Shown piece after piece: positions 7,058-15,582 of a stretch of DNA of 64,000 nucleotides (position 1 is the stretch's first letter; every line of letters starts with the position of its first letter). The stretch is from the NCBI GenBank assembly GCA_938036925.1, contig CALHVU010000021.1:62001-126000 (forward strand), in the 5' to 3' direction. The position numbers and the translations under genes are program-made. The notes under the pieces are model-generated. The model made no database searches, was not told the origin of the DNA, and saw only the letters and a list, made by a program, of their open reading frames with translations. This stretch comes from an uncultured Atopobium sp. (GTDB lineage: Bacteria; Actinomycetota; Coriobacteriia; Coriobacteriales; Atopobiaceae).

Positions 7058-7085
7058 CTGGCGAGAAGACCGATCTTCTCGCCAG
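7058..7085 (-). terminator. Terminator built from an inverted pair of GGCGAGAA words
   Basis: A perfect 12-bp stem, CTGGCGAGAAGA (7058-7069) and TCTTCTCGCCAG (7074-7085), loop CCGA, followed on the minus strand by six Ts. It ends the upstream pepC-like transcript. Both arms are copies of the octamer repeated across the window. Confidence 0.9.
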
Positions 7086-7097
7086 ATGGTTTGTACC

Positions 7098-8456
7098 TTA
7101 GCGAAGTGTTGCAAGAGAGCCCATTGGGTCCCATGGCTCGAGGACAGTTGCTTCCTCGGTCTCAAAGGTCTTGAGCTGCTCAGGAGTGAGGTACTTCTTG
7201 TCAACAACAATCTGGTAGACGTACTCGTCAAACCAAGGGTCAGAGATGGTGTCAAAGCCATCGCGACCGTGGTCTTTACCCCAGCTGTTCTCAACCTTCC
7301 AGAGGGTAGTGTTGCCTTCTGCGTCAAAGTTAACACCCTCAAGAACCATTGCGTGAGTCATCAGAGACTCGCCGTAGTCAAGGCGCTCAGCACGGTCAAG
7401 TGCGCCCTCAACAGGGAAGCCAAAGAGGCCGTCAACGTCAAGCGCACGGGTGTCCATGATGCCCTCTTCACGAAGGTAAGACTGAGCAACGTCGCAACCA
7501 AACCAGACAGGCAGATTGTCCTTAAGCTGAGCCACAGCGAGGCGCTTGAGCTCAGGAATCTCAAGGTTGAGGTAACGAACGCCGCCACCCTCAACAACGT
7601 TGCCCAAGCGGGAAACGGTGTAGGTGTGGTTGAAAGGCTTATCTGCGGTTGGTGCAGAGATGATTGAGATGTAATCATCAAGATTCATGTCAACAGTCTC
7701 AGCGAAGAACTCCTGAGGAGTAAAAGTGCCAGAAAGGGCGAGGTTATCGTCCTTATCGCGCAGGCGTGCCTCAAAAGATACAGGAGGCTGACCCAGGCAA
7801 GTTACTAGCAGGGTATAGACGTCCTCCATCATCTCTTTCTTCATCTCACGCAGAGACTCAAGGGACTCACCAGCTGTTGCGGTCTCACGAAGACGCTTTG
7901 CAGCACTACGAAGATAACGGGTGAGATACGCGTCCATCTCGTGGGTGTTGCAAGAGTTAGCAGTCTCTGGCATAGCGCTCTTTGGAACTACACCGTACTT
8001 CTTTACAAGGCTCTTAAACATATCCCACTGGCCACCGTCGCCAATTGGGTCGGTAAGCAGGAAGGATACAAGACGGCCATTCAGAGGCTCATCAAGGGTA
8101 TCTAGAATGTTCTCAAGGAACCAGTTGGACTTCTCCATCTTGTCCCAGAACAGTGGATATGCCTGAGAAAGCTCAAAGGTAGAGAGGTTGTATTTCTTGA
8201 TGATGCGATATCTAAACGTATTGAGTGATGCAAACATCCAGCAACGGCCAGAACGCTTCTGGTTGGTACGGTCGCCCTGCTTTACCTCAACATCAAAGGT
8301 AAGAGGATTAAGGGCAACGCCCTCTGGTACACGAGCTGCTTTTCTAACACCAGCGCTGGTAGCAGCATTCTTAGCTACTGTGTGAGCGCGGTCGGACTCA
8401 AAGTTCTTCTGAGCCGCTGCAATGTCGTCGAAGGAAATGCTTTTCATCTGATCCAT
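7098..8456 (-). CDS. pepC: C1-family aminopeptidase (PepC/bleomycin hydrolase type), second copy
   Basis: 452 aa, the normal PepC length. Catalytic Cys72 is in RSGRCWMF, His in THAMVLEGV and Asn in ENSWGKDHGRDG. Start at the ATG at 8456 with AAGGAG 6 nt upstream. Cytosolic peptide trimming for amino-acid supply is the expected role. It shares the motif layout of the neighbouring 489-aa protein but lacks that protein's charged insert. A perfect hairpin terminator follows at 7058-7085, so the two genes may be expressed independently. Confidence 0.93.
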   Translation of the reverse strand: MDQMKSISFDDIAAAQKNFESDRAHTVAKNAATSAGVRKAARVPEGVALNPLTFDVEVKQGDRTNQKRSGRCWMFASLNTFRYRIIKKYNLSTFELSQAYPLFWDKMEKSNWFLENILDTLDEPLNGRLVSFLLTDPIGDGGQWDMFKSLVKKYGVVPKSAMPETANSCNTHEMDAYLTRYLRSAAKRLRETATAGESLESLREMKKEMMEDVYTLLVTCLGQPPVSFEARLRDKDDNLALSGTFTPQEFFAETVDMNLDDYISIISAPTADKPFNHTYTVSRLGNVVEGGGVRYLNLEIPELKRLAVAQLKDNLPVWFGCDVAQSYLREEGIMDTRALDVDGLFGFPVEGALDRAERLDYGESLMTHAMVLEGVNFDAEGNTTLWKVENSWGKDHGRDGFDTISDPWFDEYVYQIVVDKKYLTPEQLKTFETEEATVLEPWDPMGSLATLR

Positions 8457-8664
8457 GTGATCTCCTTAACTGGAATAGGTAATACAAAAACTATATTCCC
8501 AATTAAGGTGTCCCTAGTCTAAGAGTTACCAGTTTGAAACTTTTATTTTGAGAAATTTTTGAACAGATGGTTCACGTCAACTAAGAGAGATTTTGTGACG
8601 TTATGAAATTGGCGAGAAAATATTTTTGCTCAATTTACCAGCGGTAATAGAAATATCTGCATAT

Positions 8665-8678
8665 AGAACATATGTTTG
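8665..8678. promoter_or_regulatory. LexA/SOS-box-like palindrome upstream of dnaE
   Basis: AGAACATATGTTTG contains the perfect palindrome AACATATGTT. It fits the Gram-positive SOS box CGAACRNRYGTTYC at 12 of 14 positions. It lies just upstream of the candidate dnaE -35 box. Confidence 0.5.
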
Positions 8679-8690
8679 TATTAGTAGTTA

Positions 8691-8718
8691 TTGTCTGGCG
8701 AATCGGCTACACTATACA
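8691..8718 (+). promoter_or_regulatory. Candidate dnaE promoter
   Basis: TTGTCT (8691-8696), 16-bp spacer, TATACA (8713-8718). The first ATG of dnaE is 65 nt downstream. Confidence 0.45.
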
Positions 8719-8783
8719 AAGAAATTAAGAACCCTTGGTAAAAGAACAAATTTTGAAGCACAAAGAGAAGAGCGTAGAAAAAG

Positions 8784-11700
8784 ATGGCATTTGTTCACCT
8801 CCACAACCACTCAGATTTTTCCATTCTTGATGGAGCTAGCCGTGTCCCAGACATGGTTAGTAAAGCTGTAGAGTTTGGCATGCCAGCGCTTGCTTTAACT
8901 GATCACGGTTATCTCTTTGGTATTCCAGATTTTGACCTTGCATGCCGTAAGTACAATGAGGCACTTAAAGATTTTGGACAGTGGTGCCACGATGTGGAAT
9001 GTTTTGAAAAGGGTTGGGATCTAGAAGAGCCTCCCGCAGATGATCCAAATGCTGGTGAGCACGATAAAGTTCATGCTCAATGGGCTTCTGACGTTCAAAT
9101 TTGGAATCAAACGCATGATATTGAGGCAGTAAAAGCCAACAAACCTTCTCCACTTATCAAGCCAATTTTTGGCTGTGAAGCTTATTTCATTCTTGATGAT
9201 TGTATTGAGAAGGGCACTAAGCAGGTACGTTATCACCTTATCCTGCTAGCAAAAAATGAAACCGGCTATGTCAACCTGATGAAGATGATGTCAGAGGCTG
9301 GCTCAAAAGAGATGTTCTATTACAAACCACGTACTACGCTTGAGATGCTCAAGCGCTACCATGAGGGCATTATCTGCACTTCAGCTTGTGTTTCTGGCAT
9401 CATTCCTCGTATGTTGTTTGAAGGTCGTCCAGAAGAAGCAGAGCGTTGGGCAAAAATCTATCAAGATATCTTTGGGGATGATTTCTACCTAGAGATTCAA
9501 GACCACGGTTTGTCTGATCCAAGCTGGGGCGGCTATACCGATAGAACCCTTGCTGAGCGCATTGTAAAGATGGGCCATGACCTTGGTATTAAGGTAGTTG
9601 CCACCAACGATAACCACTATCTCACTAAAGAGGATGCAAGCGTTCAAGATATTGCTTCCTGCATTGGTTCAGGCGCTCGCGTTGATGATGAGAACCGCAA
9701 GCGCATGACAGGCAGCGAGTTTTACCTTAAGAGTGAGCAAGAAATGCGCCAGATCTTCTCGTGGTGTCCAGAAGCTATCGAGAACACCATTGAGGTTGCA
9801 AATAAGTGCAACTATGAGCTGGATTGGACCCATATGTACCTGCCAAAGTTCCCAGACTTGGCAGAGGGGGAGACCTCAGAGGAGCGCTTTAGAAAAGAGT
9901 GTGAACTTGGCCTTGCAAGACGTTATGGAGATGATTGGCAAAACGTTGTCATCAATGAGATTAACGTTAAAGATCGTTTTGAGTATGAGTACGACATTAT
10001 CTGCAAAAAGGGTTTTGCTGATTACTTCTTAATTGTTCAGGAGTATGTTCGTTGGGCAAAAGAGAATGGCATTGGTGTAGGTCCTGGTCGTGGATCTGCA
10101 GCGGGCGCTATTGTTGCATATGCCATGGATATTACCTCGTTTGACCCTCTTGAGAATGGCCTCATGTTTGAGAGGTTCTTGTCTCCTCAACGTTCAGAGA
10201 TGCCAGATATTGATATGGACTTCGACGATGAGCGTCGTCTTGAGGTTGTTGAGCATGTTCGTCAGATTTATGGATCTGAGCGTGTTTCCCATGTTATTAC
10301 GTACTCAACCATCAAAGCTAAACAGGCAATTAACGATGCTTGTCGTGTTCTAGGATATCCCGTTTATATGGGCCAGCGTCTTTCTAAGATGATCCCTGGT
10401 GACCCTAACGCGCATCTAAAATTTGTTCTTCATAAAGCTCAAGAAGGCCAAAAGGGTGCCGATCAGTATTCTGCTGACTTTGAAGATGCATACGAGAATG
10501 ACCCTGATGCAAGAAGAATTATTGATGCTGCTCTATCTATTGAAGGCTTGCATCGTGGTGAGGGTGTACATGCTTGCGCGGTTTTGATTGCTCCAACGCC
10601 TGTTAATGACCACGTTCCCACCAAGGTTGATACCAAAGGTGGCGTAGAAATTACGCAGTACGAGGGACACTCTGTCGCAGACATGGGTCTTCTTAAGATG
10701 GACTTCCTGGGACTGAGAACCCTAACAGTTATTTCTCGTGCAATCAAAAACGTGAAGGATAACTACGGTATTGATATCGATGTAGATAACATTCCGTTTA
10801 CTGATCCAGAAATTTATAGACTTCTTAGAGAAGGCAGAACTGCTGGTGTTTTCCAGGTTGAGTCTGCAGGTATGACTGCAACCATTAAGGGTATGAGGCC
10901 AACAGAATATAAGCACATCGTCGCACTTATCGCTCTTTATCGTCCTGGTCCTCTTAACGCAGGTATGGTTACCAGCTATATCAACCGTATGAACGGTAGA
11001 GAAGAAGTCAAAGACTACGATCCACGTCTTCATGACATCTTGGAAGAAACCTACGGAACCATGGTCTACCAAGAGCAGGTTATGCAGATTTCTATGAAGA
11101 TGTCTGGTTTTACCGCAGGCGAGTCTGATAAGGTCAGAAAAGCAGTAGCAAAAAAGAAGATCAAACTCATGCAGGAAGTTGTCCAGCACTGGGATGACGG
11201 TACTGATGAGACCATGGAGGCTCACTGGAAAAACGGCGCAGTTCGTAATGGATTTGATCGTTCGGTTGCAGAAAGCATTTGGGACGATGTTCTTGAGTTT
11301 GCATCTTATGCATTCAACAAGTCTCACTCTGCTGGCTATGCAATTCTTGTTATGCAGACCGCATGGATTAAAGCGCATTATCCACATGAGTTTATGGCAG
11401 CAGTTCTTACCTCGTACATGGGCAAGACGGATAAGATTGTTCACTACGTAAGCGCTTGCCGTCATGAGGGCATCAAGATTCTTCCGCCAGATATTAACGA
11501 GTCCGGTAAAGACTTTACGGCTACTAAAGAGGGTATTCGTTTTGGCTTTGCAGGAATCCGCGGCGTAGGAGCCGGTGTTGGTGAAGCCATTATGCTTGAG
11601 CGCCAAAAGGGCGGCCCTTTTGCCAACATTCACGATTTTGTCGATCGTGTTGATGCGAGCCAGGCAAAGCGCAACGTTGTTGAAGCTCTTATCAAGGCAG

Positions 11701-12620
11701 GAGCTTTTGACTCAACAGGCTATACCCGTATGCAGATGATGAGCTTTGTGGATAAGAACAATCCACAAAACATTATCGATGCTGCTACTAAGCGTCAAAA
11801 AGATAAGGCCGTTGGCCAGTTCTCTATGTTTGATATGTTTGCAGAGGTAGAGGGTTCCGGCTTTAGTGATAGTGTCCCAGAGCCAGATGGCGTTGAGTGG
11901 GATAGGCGATTCAAGCTTACTAAAGAGTACGAGGTCTTAGGCATTTATGTCTCTGATCATCCACTTCGTCCATACGAGTATGCCCTTGCTAAGAGCAGAG
12001 ATTATGCCCTTGCAGAAATTGAAGAGAATGTAGAGGTTCAGCTTCCTAACGGTGCTATGTCTCAGCAGTTCAAAGTTCCAGAAGGTAAGCCTATTCGCTT
12101 TGCGGGCATGGTTACTAATGTTATGAAGCGCACTACTAAAAACGGCGACCCAATGGCAATTGTTACGCTTGAAGACATGGAGGGTAGCGTCACTATTGTC
12201 ATGTTCCCTAAGCTCTACAAGAAGGCTGCAAGACTTCTTGCTGGAGATGTTGATCCAGAGACTGGTGAGAGCCAGAGCGACATCTTCATTTCTGTTCTTG
12301 GAAAGCTTGAGCGGTCTGATAGAGGAGACCAGGTTATTGCTCAAGAAGTTAATCCTATTGAGCTTAACAGTGCTAACAACACACCAAAGACACTCGTTAT
12401 TCATATGCCTGCTTCTCAACTTCAAAGACAGGCTATCGAGACACTTGGACAGATCTTCTCGCGCTATCCCGGCATGGACTGTATTGAGATTAGGGTAGAA
12501 ACAGACATGGGCGATGTTATGCGCATGGAAATTCCTACCAGGATTGATGGACGTAGCATGGTTCTTTTGACCGAGCTTAAAGATTTTATTGGTCAAAGCG
12601 GATACGCACAGATTGTTTAG
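8784..12620 (+). CDS. dnaE: DNA polymerase III subunit alpha
   Basis: 1278 aa replicative polymerase of the DnaE class. Order: N-terminal PHP domain (VHLHNHSDFSILDGA, ALTDHGYLFG), polymerase core with the catalytic aspartates in PDIDMDFDD (~residues 474-482) after GVGPGRGSAAG, the FNKSHSAGYA fingers region, helix-hairpin-helix, and a C-terminal OB fold (IRFAGMVTNVMKRTTKNGDPMAIVTLEDMEGS). It is about 100 aa longer than typical DnaE. Roughly 60 extra residues sit inside the PHP domain, between the GIPDFDLACRKY helix and IKPIFGCEAYF. The start is taken from the conserved MAFVHLH opening; the ribosome site is weak. An SOS-like box lies upstream. Confidence 0.97.
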   Translation: MAFVHLHNHSDFSILDGASRVPDMVSKAVEFGMPALALTDHGYLFGIPDFDLACRKYNEALKDFGQWCHDVECFEKGWDLEEPPADDPNAGEHDKVHAQWASDVQIWNQTHDIEAVKANKPSPLIKPIFGCEAYFILDDCIEKGTKQVRYHLILLAKNETGYVNLMKMMSEAGSKEMFYYKPRTTLEMLKRYHEGIICTSACVSGIIPRMLFEGRPEEAERWAKIYQDIFGDDFYLEIQDHGLSDPSWGGYTDRTLAERIVKMGHDLGIKVVATNDNHYLTKEDASVQDIASCIGSGARVDDENRKRMTGSEFYLKSEQEMRQIFSWCPEAIENTIEVANKCNYELDWTHMYLPKFPDLAEGETSEERFRKECELGLARRYGDDWQNVVINEINVKDRFEYEYDIICKKGFADYFLIVQEYVRWAKENGIGVGPGRGSAAGAIVAYAMDITSFDPLENGLMFERFLSPQRSEMPDIDMDFDDERRLEVVEHVRQIYGSERVSHVITYSTIKAKQAINDACRVLGYPVYMGQRLSKMIPGDPNAHLKFVLHKAQEGQKGADQYSADFEDAYENDPDARRIIDAALSIEGLHRGEGVHACAVLIAPTPVNDHVPTKVDTKGGVEITQYEGHSVADMGLLKMDFLGLRTLTVISRAIKNVKDNYGIDIDVDNIPFTDPEIYRLLREGRTAGVFQVESAGMTATIKGMRPTEYKHIVALIALYRPGPLNAGMVTSYINRMNGREEVKDYDPRLHDILEETYGTMVYQEQVMQISMKMSGFTAGESDKVRKAVAKKKIKLMQEVVQHWDDGTDETMEAHWKNGAVRNGFDRSVAESIWDDVLEFASYAFNKSHSAGYAILVMQTAWIKAHYPHEFMAAVLTSYMGKTDKIVHYVSACRHEGIKILPPDINESGKDFTATKEGIRFGFAGIRGVGAGVGEAIMLERQKGGPFANIHDFVDRVDASQAKRNVVEALIKAGAFDSTGYTRMQMMSFVDKNNPQNIIDAATKRQKDKAVGQFSMFDMFAEVEGSGFSDSVPEPDGVEWDRRFKLTKEYEVLGIYVSDHPLRPYEYALAKSRDYALAEIEENVEVQLPNGAMSQQFKVPEGKPIRFAGMVTNVMKRTTKNGDPMAIVTLEDMEGSVTIVMFPKLYKKAARLLAGDVDPETGESQSDIFISVLGKLERSDRGDQVIAQEVNPIELNSANNTPKTLVIHMPASQLQRQAIETLGQIFSRYPGMDCIEIRVETDMGDVMRMEIPTRIDGRSMVLLTELKDFIGQSGYAQIV

Positions 12621-12650
12621 TTTTTGTCGATTCTAAATTTGCAGGTTTCT

Positions 12651-12677
12651 CTTAAGTAATAACTGTTACTATTTAAG
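12651..12677. promoter_or_regulatory. Inverted repeat upstream of the superoxide reductase gene
   Basis: Arms CTTAAGTAATAAC and GTTACTATTTAAG flank a central T, matching at 11 of 13 pairs. The inner part is a 7-1-7 inverted repeat (TAATAAC-T-GTTACTA), the geometry of Fur/PerR-type boxes, overlapping a possible -10 (TACTAT). A PerR-like repressor is inferred, not shown. Confidence 0.45.
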
Positions 12678-12729
12678 TAGAACTTGCTAAGAAATTCTGA
12701 CATCTTCGGATGTCGTGAGAGGAGAAAAA

Positions 12730-13095
12730 ATGATCGACGCAAAGTTTTATCGTAACAAGGAGACAGGCGCTGTTGTTTACGGTGTCGCAGGCAACGTAGA
12801 GGCAGTAGACCTTGAGCTTCTCCAGGCTGGCGTTACTGACGGTGCAGCTGAGAAGCACGTTCCATTTGTTACTCGTGAGGGCAATACCGTTACCGTCCGT
12901 GTTGGTGAGGTTGCTCATCCAATGCTCGAAGAGCACTACATTGAGTTCATCGCTCTTGTTTCTGAGAACGGCGCTCAGTTTGCACAGCTTAAGCCTGGCC
13001 AGGAGCCAGTTGCTACCTTCACTCTTGAGGAGGGTGTTGAGGCAGAGGCTTATGAGTACTGCAACCTTCACGGTCTTTGGAAGGTTTCCCTCTAA
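12730..13095 (+). CDS. Superoxide reductase (desulfoferrodoxin-type, centre II only)
   Basis: 121 aa. Start at the ATG at 12730 with GAGAGGAG upstream. The enzyme reduces superoxide to peroxide without releasing oxygen, a typical anaerobe defence. All five ligands of the catalytic Fe(His4Cys) centre II are present: His43 (EKHVP), His63 (AHPM), His69 (EEHY), Cys111 and His114 (YCNLHGLWK). The N-terminal ~35 residues align in place of the rubredoxin-like centre I but contain no Cys, as in class III enzymes. It is followed by a terminator at 13139. An inverted repeat upstream suggests redox or metal control. Confidence 0.92.
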   Translation: MIDAKFYRNKETGAVVYGVAGNVEAVDLELLQAGVTDGAAEKHVPFVTREGNTVTVRVGEVAHPMLEEHYIEFIALVSENGAQFAQLKPGQEPVATFTLEEGVEAEAYEYCNLHGLWKVSL

Positions 13096-13138
13096 GACTG
13101 GTTGCATATTTAACAAGCTAAGCTTATCTGTGAATCTG

Positions 13139-13170
13139 AACGGAGCTGCTACCTGCGGCTCCGTTTCTTA
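13139..13170 (+). terminator. Rho-independent terminator after the superoxide reductase gene
   Basis: An 8-bp stem AACGGAGC/GCTCCGTT (13139-13146 and 13158-13165) is followed by TCTTATT. Confidence 0.7.
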
Positions 13171-13229
13171 TTACTACACCTGTTTGTTTTTGGGTAAAAA
13201 CAAACTAAGCACTTCATGATAGGAATGGT

Positions 13230-15017
13230 ATGCGCATAGCAGTTGCACAAATGAACACTCAGGCTGGAGATTTTGAGTTTACGGCTCAGACCATGCTGGA
13301 ATATGCTCAGAGAGCCCAACAACAAGGCGCTGAGCTAGTCATTTATCCTGCGCCAACCCTTACGGGACTGCTCAGTGTGCCAGAAGCTGACACAGAAGGT
13401 CTTTTTGCAGACCTCTCGGAGATTATCAACTCACTTTCAGAAAAACTTCCTATTGCGGCTCTCATTCCTGTTGTAACAGAGTTTGATGGAAGTGCAGCGA
13501 GCGAGGCTCTTCTCGTCAGAAACGGTGCTGTAACTCCACTTAAACTGACTGCTCAGATTGCTCACATGAGCGCTCTTGCTCGCTCTGCCAGCTCCGCACA
13601 AGCATCTGGCGAGAATACCGTTGAGCTTGCAAAGTTTGAAGCAGGTGGCCTTACGTTTGGCGTTGCTTTTACCTACGACGATCTTGACGCGTGGCAAGAT
13701 GTCGACGACTCGTTAGATGCCGTTATTTACCTGCCATATTTTGGCTTTGCTGTTGACGATTCTTCATCTGCTATGGGTATGGCGGTGGCAGAAAGCCGCT
13801 ATCTGGGAGATGTTGAAGAATTTGATAGCTGGCTTATTGCGGCAAACGCTGTTGGCGCCTACGGCAATCAGGTGTTTTGCGGTTCAAGTTTCTTCTTGTC
13901 ACCTTCAGGAGATTTAGTCAAACAAGCGGCATCATTCTCAGAAGATATGGTTGTCTGTGATGTTGACCAAGACACCATCGAAAACTTTGATAGAGAAGAC
14001 ACGGCGGGCGTCTACAATAGCGCCCTTACTACCTGGGGCGTATTGGCTACAGGTGTGCGTGATTACACAGTAAAATCTGGCTTTGACGGCGTGTTTATTG
14101 CAGTTGATGGCTCGCTCAATTCTCTTGTTACTATGGCACTTGCTTCAGACGCCTTAGGTCCTATGCGCGTGCACGTATTGCTGCTTCCAAACAAAGATTC
14201 TCGAGCAACAAGTGCCGCAGAGCTTCTTACCGCAAGACTGCGTGTTCATAAGGTTGCCGTGGACAACACGGTTTTCTCGACATTTACCGATACAAAATTG
14301 GTAAGTGCATACGGCTACGCATACGCTGACCAGCACAATTACTTAACGCTTGAGACTGCCGATAAAACCATTCTTGCGCTCAAAGGAACAGAGATTTCTA
14401 GTGCGCATTCTCTGTGGCCTCTTGGAGATATGTATCATGCAGACATTGTTGACCTTGCAAGGGTAAGAAATACCTTCTCGCCAGCTATTGACCATGCAGT
14501 TCTTGAGAATATCTCTGAGGTTGTAACTGATGGGTTGGAGAATGCTGCGCCAACGCCTCAAGAACGCATCGAGTTTGTTGATTATGTGCTTACCAGCTAC
14601 CTTGAGTGGAATAAGAGCATTTCTGCCATTGTGGAAGAGATGGGAAAGGTTGACGAGGTCAAAGCAATTATTTCTATGCTTCACGCTCGCCAAAAAGACC
14701 GCAGAAACACCACTGAGGTTCTGGAAATGTCTTCAAAAAGCCTCACAAATGCCCAAATTCCACACGCATCAGTCTGGCAAGACAAAATTAGAGATACAAA
14801 GGCTTCCGAATCTGACCTGGTAGAGTCCTTGCGAAATTCTTTGCGAGAAATTCAAGGAGCTTCTATGCATCTACCTGAGTTGTCAGTTGATCCAACAGAG
14901 GCTCAGGAGGGCTTTAAGGATATGCTGGAGCTTTTAAAAGAGCTGGCACAAGAATCTGATGCACAAATTGGCATGGTTGACCCCAAAATGTGGAGAGGCC
15001 CTTTCTCAGAAAATTAG
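13230..15017 (+). CDS. NAD+ synthetase-like protein with degenerate active sites
   Basis: 595 aa with the architecture of glutamine-dependent NAD+ synthetase: N-terminal nitrilase-type glutaminase (~1-260), then a PP-loop ATP domain (~275-450), plus ~130 extra C-terminal residues rich in helix. Key residues are changed. The nitrilase Glu of PELxLTG is Ala41 (PAPTLTG); the nucleophilic Cys of GVxICED is replaced (GVAFTYDD, Thr148). The synthetase loop SGGxDS reads DGSLNS near residue 293. Conserved structural stretches remain (ALASDALG, LWPLGDMYHADIVDLARVRN). It is therefore probably not a working NadE and may be a regulatory or structural paralogue. The frame is intact. It is followed within 61 bp by ruvC. 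Confidence 0.75.
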   Translation: MRIAVAQMNTQAGDFEFTAQTMLEYAQRAQQQGAELVIYPAPTLTGLLSVPEADTEGLFADLSEIINSLSEKLPIAALIPVVTEFDGSAASEALLVRNGAVTPLKLTAQIAHMSALARSASSAQASGENTVELAKFEAGGLTFGVAFTYDDLDAWQDVDDSLDAVIYLPYFGFAVDDSSSAMGMAVAESRYLGDVEEFDSWLIAANAVGAYGNQVFCGSSFFLSPSGDLVKQAASFSEDMVVCDVDQDTIENFDREDTAGVYNSALTTWGVLATGVRDYTVKSGFDGVFIAVDGSLNSLVTMALASDALGPMRVHVLLLPNKDSRATSAAELLTARLRVHKVAVDNTVFSTFTDTKLVSAYGYAYADQHNYLTLETADKTILALKGTEISSAHSLWPLGDMYHADIVDLARVRNTFSPAIDHAVLENISEVVTDGLENAAPTPQERIEFVDYVLTSYLEWNKSISAIVEEMGKVDEVKAIISMLHARQKDRRNTTEVLEMSSKSLTNAQIPHASVWQDKIRDTKASESDLVESLRNSLREIQGASMHLPELSVDPTEAQEGFKDMLELLKELAQESDAQIGMVDPKMWRGPFSEN

Positions 15018-15067
15018 TTGCATCGTTTGCGCATACTCTGTGATAATATAGAACGAACGTTCTATAT
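15018..15067 (+). promoter_or_regulatory. ruvCAB promoter with LexA/SOS-type operator
   Basis: -35 TTGCAT (15018-15023), 18-bp spacer, -10 GATAAT (15042-15047) with an upstream TG. Overlapping and downstream is a 22-bp near-perfect palindrome (15046-15067) with arms ATATAGAACG and CGTTCTATAT around AA. It contains GAAC-N4-GTTC, the core of Gram-positive LexA boxes. ruvAB is a classical SOS target, which supports the reading. Confidence 0.8.
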
Positions 15068-15078
15068 TAGGAGGTGCA

Positions 15079-15582
15079 ATGGTAATTCTTGGAATAGACC
15101 CTGGTCTTGCTCACACTGGATGGGGAATTGTAGAGACAAGGGGTTCTGAATGCCGTGCACGCGCCTATGGATGCATAACTACAACCGCAGATGAACCAAT
15201 AGATATGCGCTTGGGAAGAATCTATAACCAGATTGTTGAGGTTATAGATAAGTTTTCACCAGAAGCTCTTTCTATTGAGAGCATTTACTTTGGACAAAAC
15301 GTTAAATCTGCTATTCCTACTGCACATGCTCGCGGTGCTGCTATTGTCGCTTGTTCTAAAGCAGGTCTTACGGTTGGAGAATATACTCCAATGCAGATAA
15401 AGCAAGCTGTTGTTGGTACAGGAGCTGCTGATAAACAGCAGGTTATGTATATGGTTCAAAACATATTGTGCTTGGACCACCAGCCTCATCCAGATCACGC
15501 GGCTGACGCTTTAGCTGCTGCAGTTTGTCACGCTAATCTTGTAAGAACCACCTCGCTTGGAAAGGGAAGAATACAACTATGA
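15079..15582 (+). CDS. ruvC: Holliday junction resolvase RuvC
   Basis: 167 aa. This endonuclease cuts Holliday junctions symmetrically as a dimer alongside RuvAB. Visible acidic active-site residues: Asp7 (ILGIDPGLAHTGWG), Glu in SIESIYFGQN and Asp in DHAADALAAAVCH. AGGAGG lies 5 nt before the ATG at 15079. It overlaps ruvA by 4 bp (ATGA), so the three ruv genes form a translationally coupled operon behind an SOS-type operator. Confidence 0.97.
   Translation: MVILGIDPGLAHTGWGIVETRGSECRARAYGCITTTADEPIDMRLGRIYNQIVEVIDKFSPEALSIESIYFGQNVKSAIPTAHARGAAIVACSKAGLTVGEYTPMQIKQAVVGTGAADKQQVMYMVQNILCLDHQPHPDHAADALAAAVCHANLVRTTSLGKGRIQL

Larger units (their letters stand above)
8457..8783. other. Divergent intergenic region between pepC and dnaE
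   Basis: Holds the leaders of both genes: a copy of the dispersed octamer (8611-8618), a LexA-like palindrome (8665-8678) and a candidate dnaE promoter (8691-8718). No gene was seen; a plus-strand frame from 8626 ends inside dnaE in another frame and has no support. Confidence 0.6.

Noticed and set aside
10722..11633. 303-codon minus-strand frame inside dnaE
   Set aside because: Lies wholly within the conserved polymerase core, with no ribosome site or protein-like motif.
12715..12729. Longer N-terminus for the superoxide reductase (MRGEKMID...)
   Set aside because: The added codons overlap the ribosome site GAGAGGAG; the ATG at 12730 is correctly spaced.
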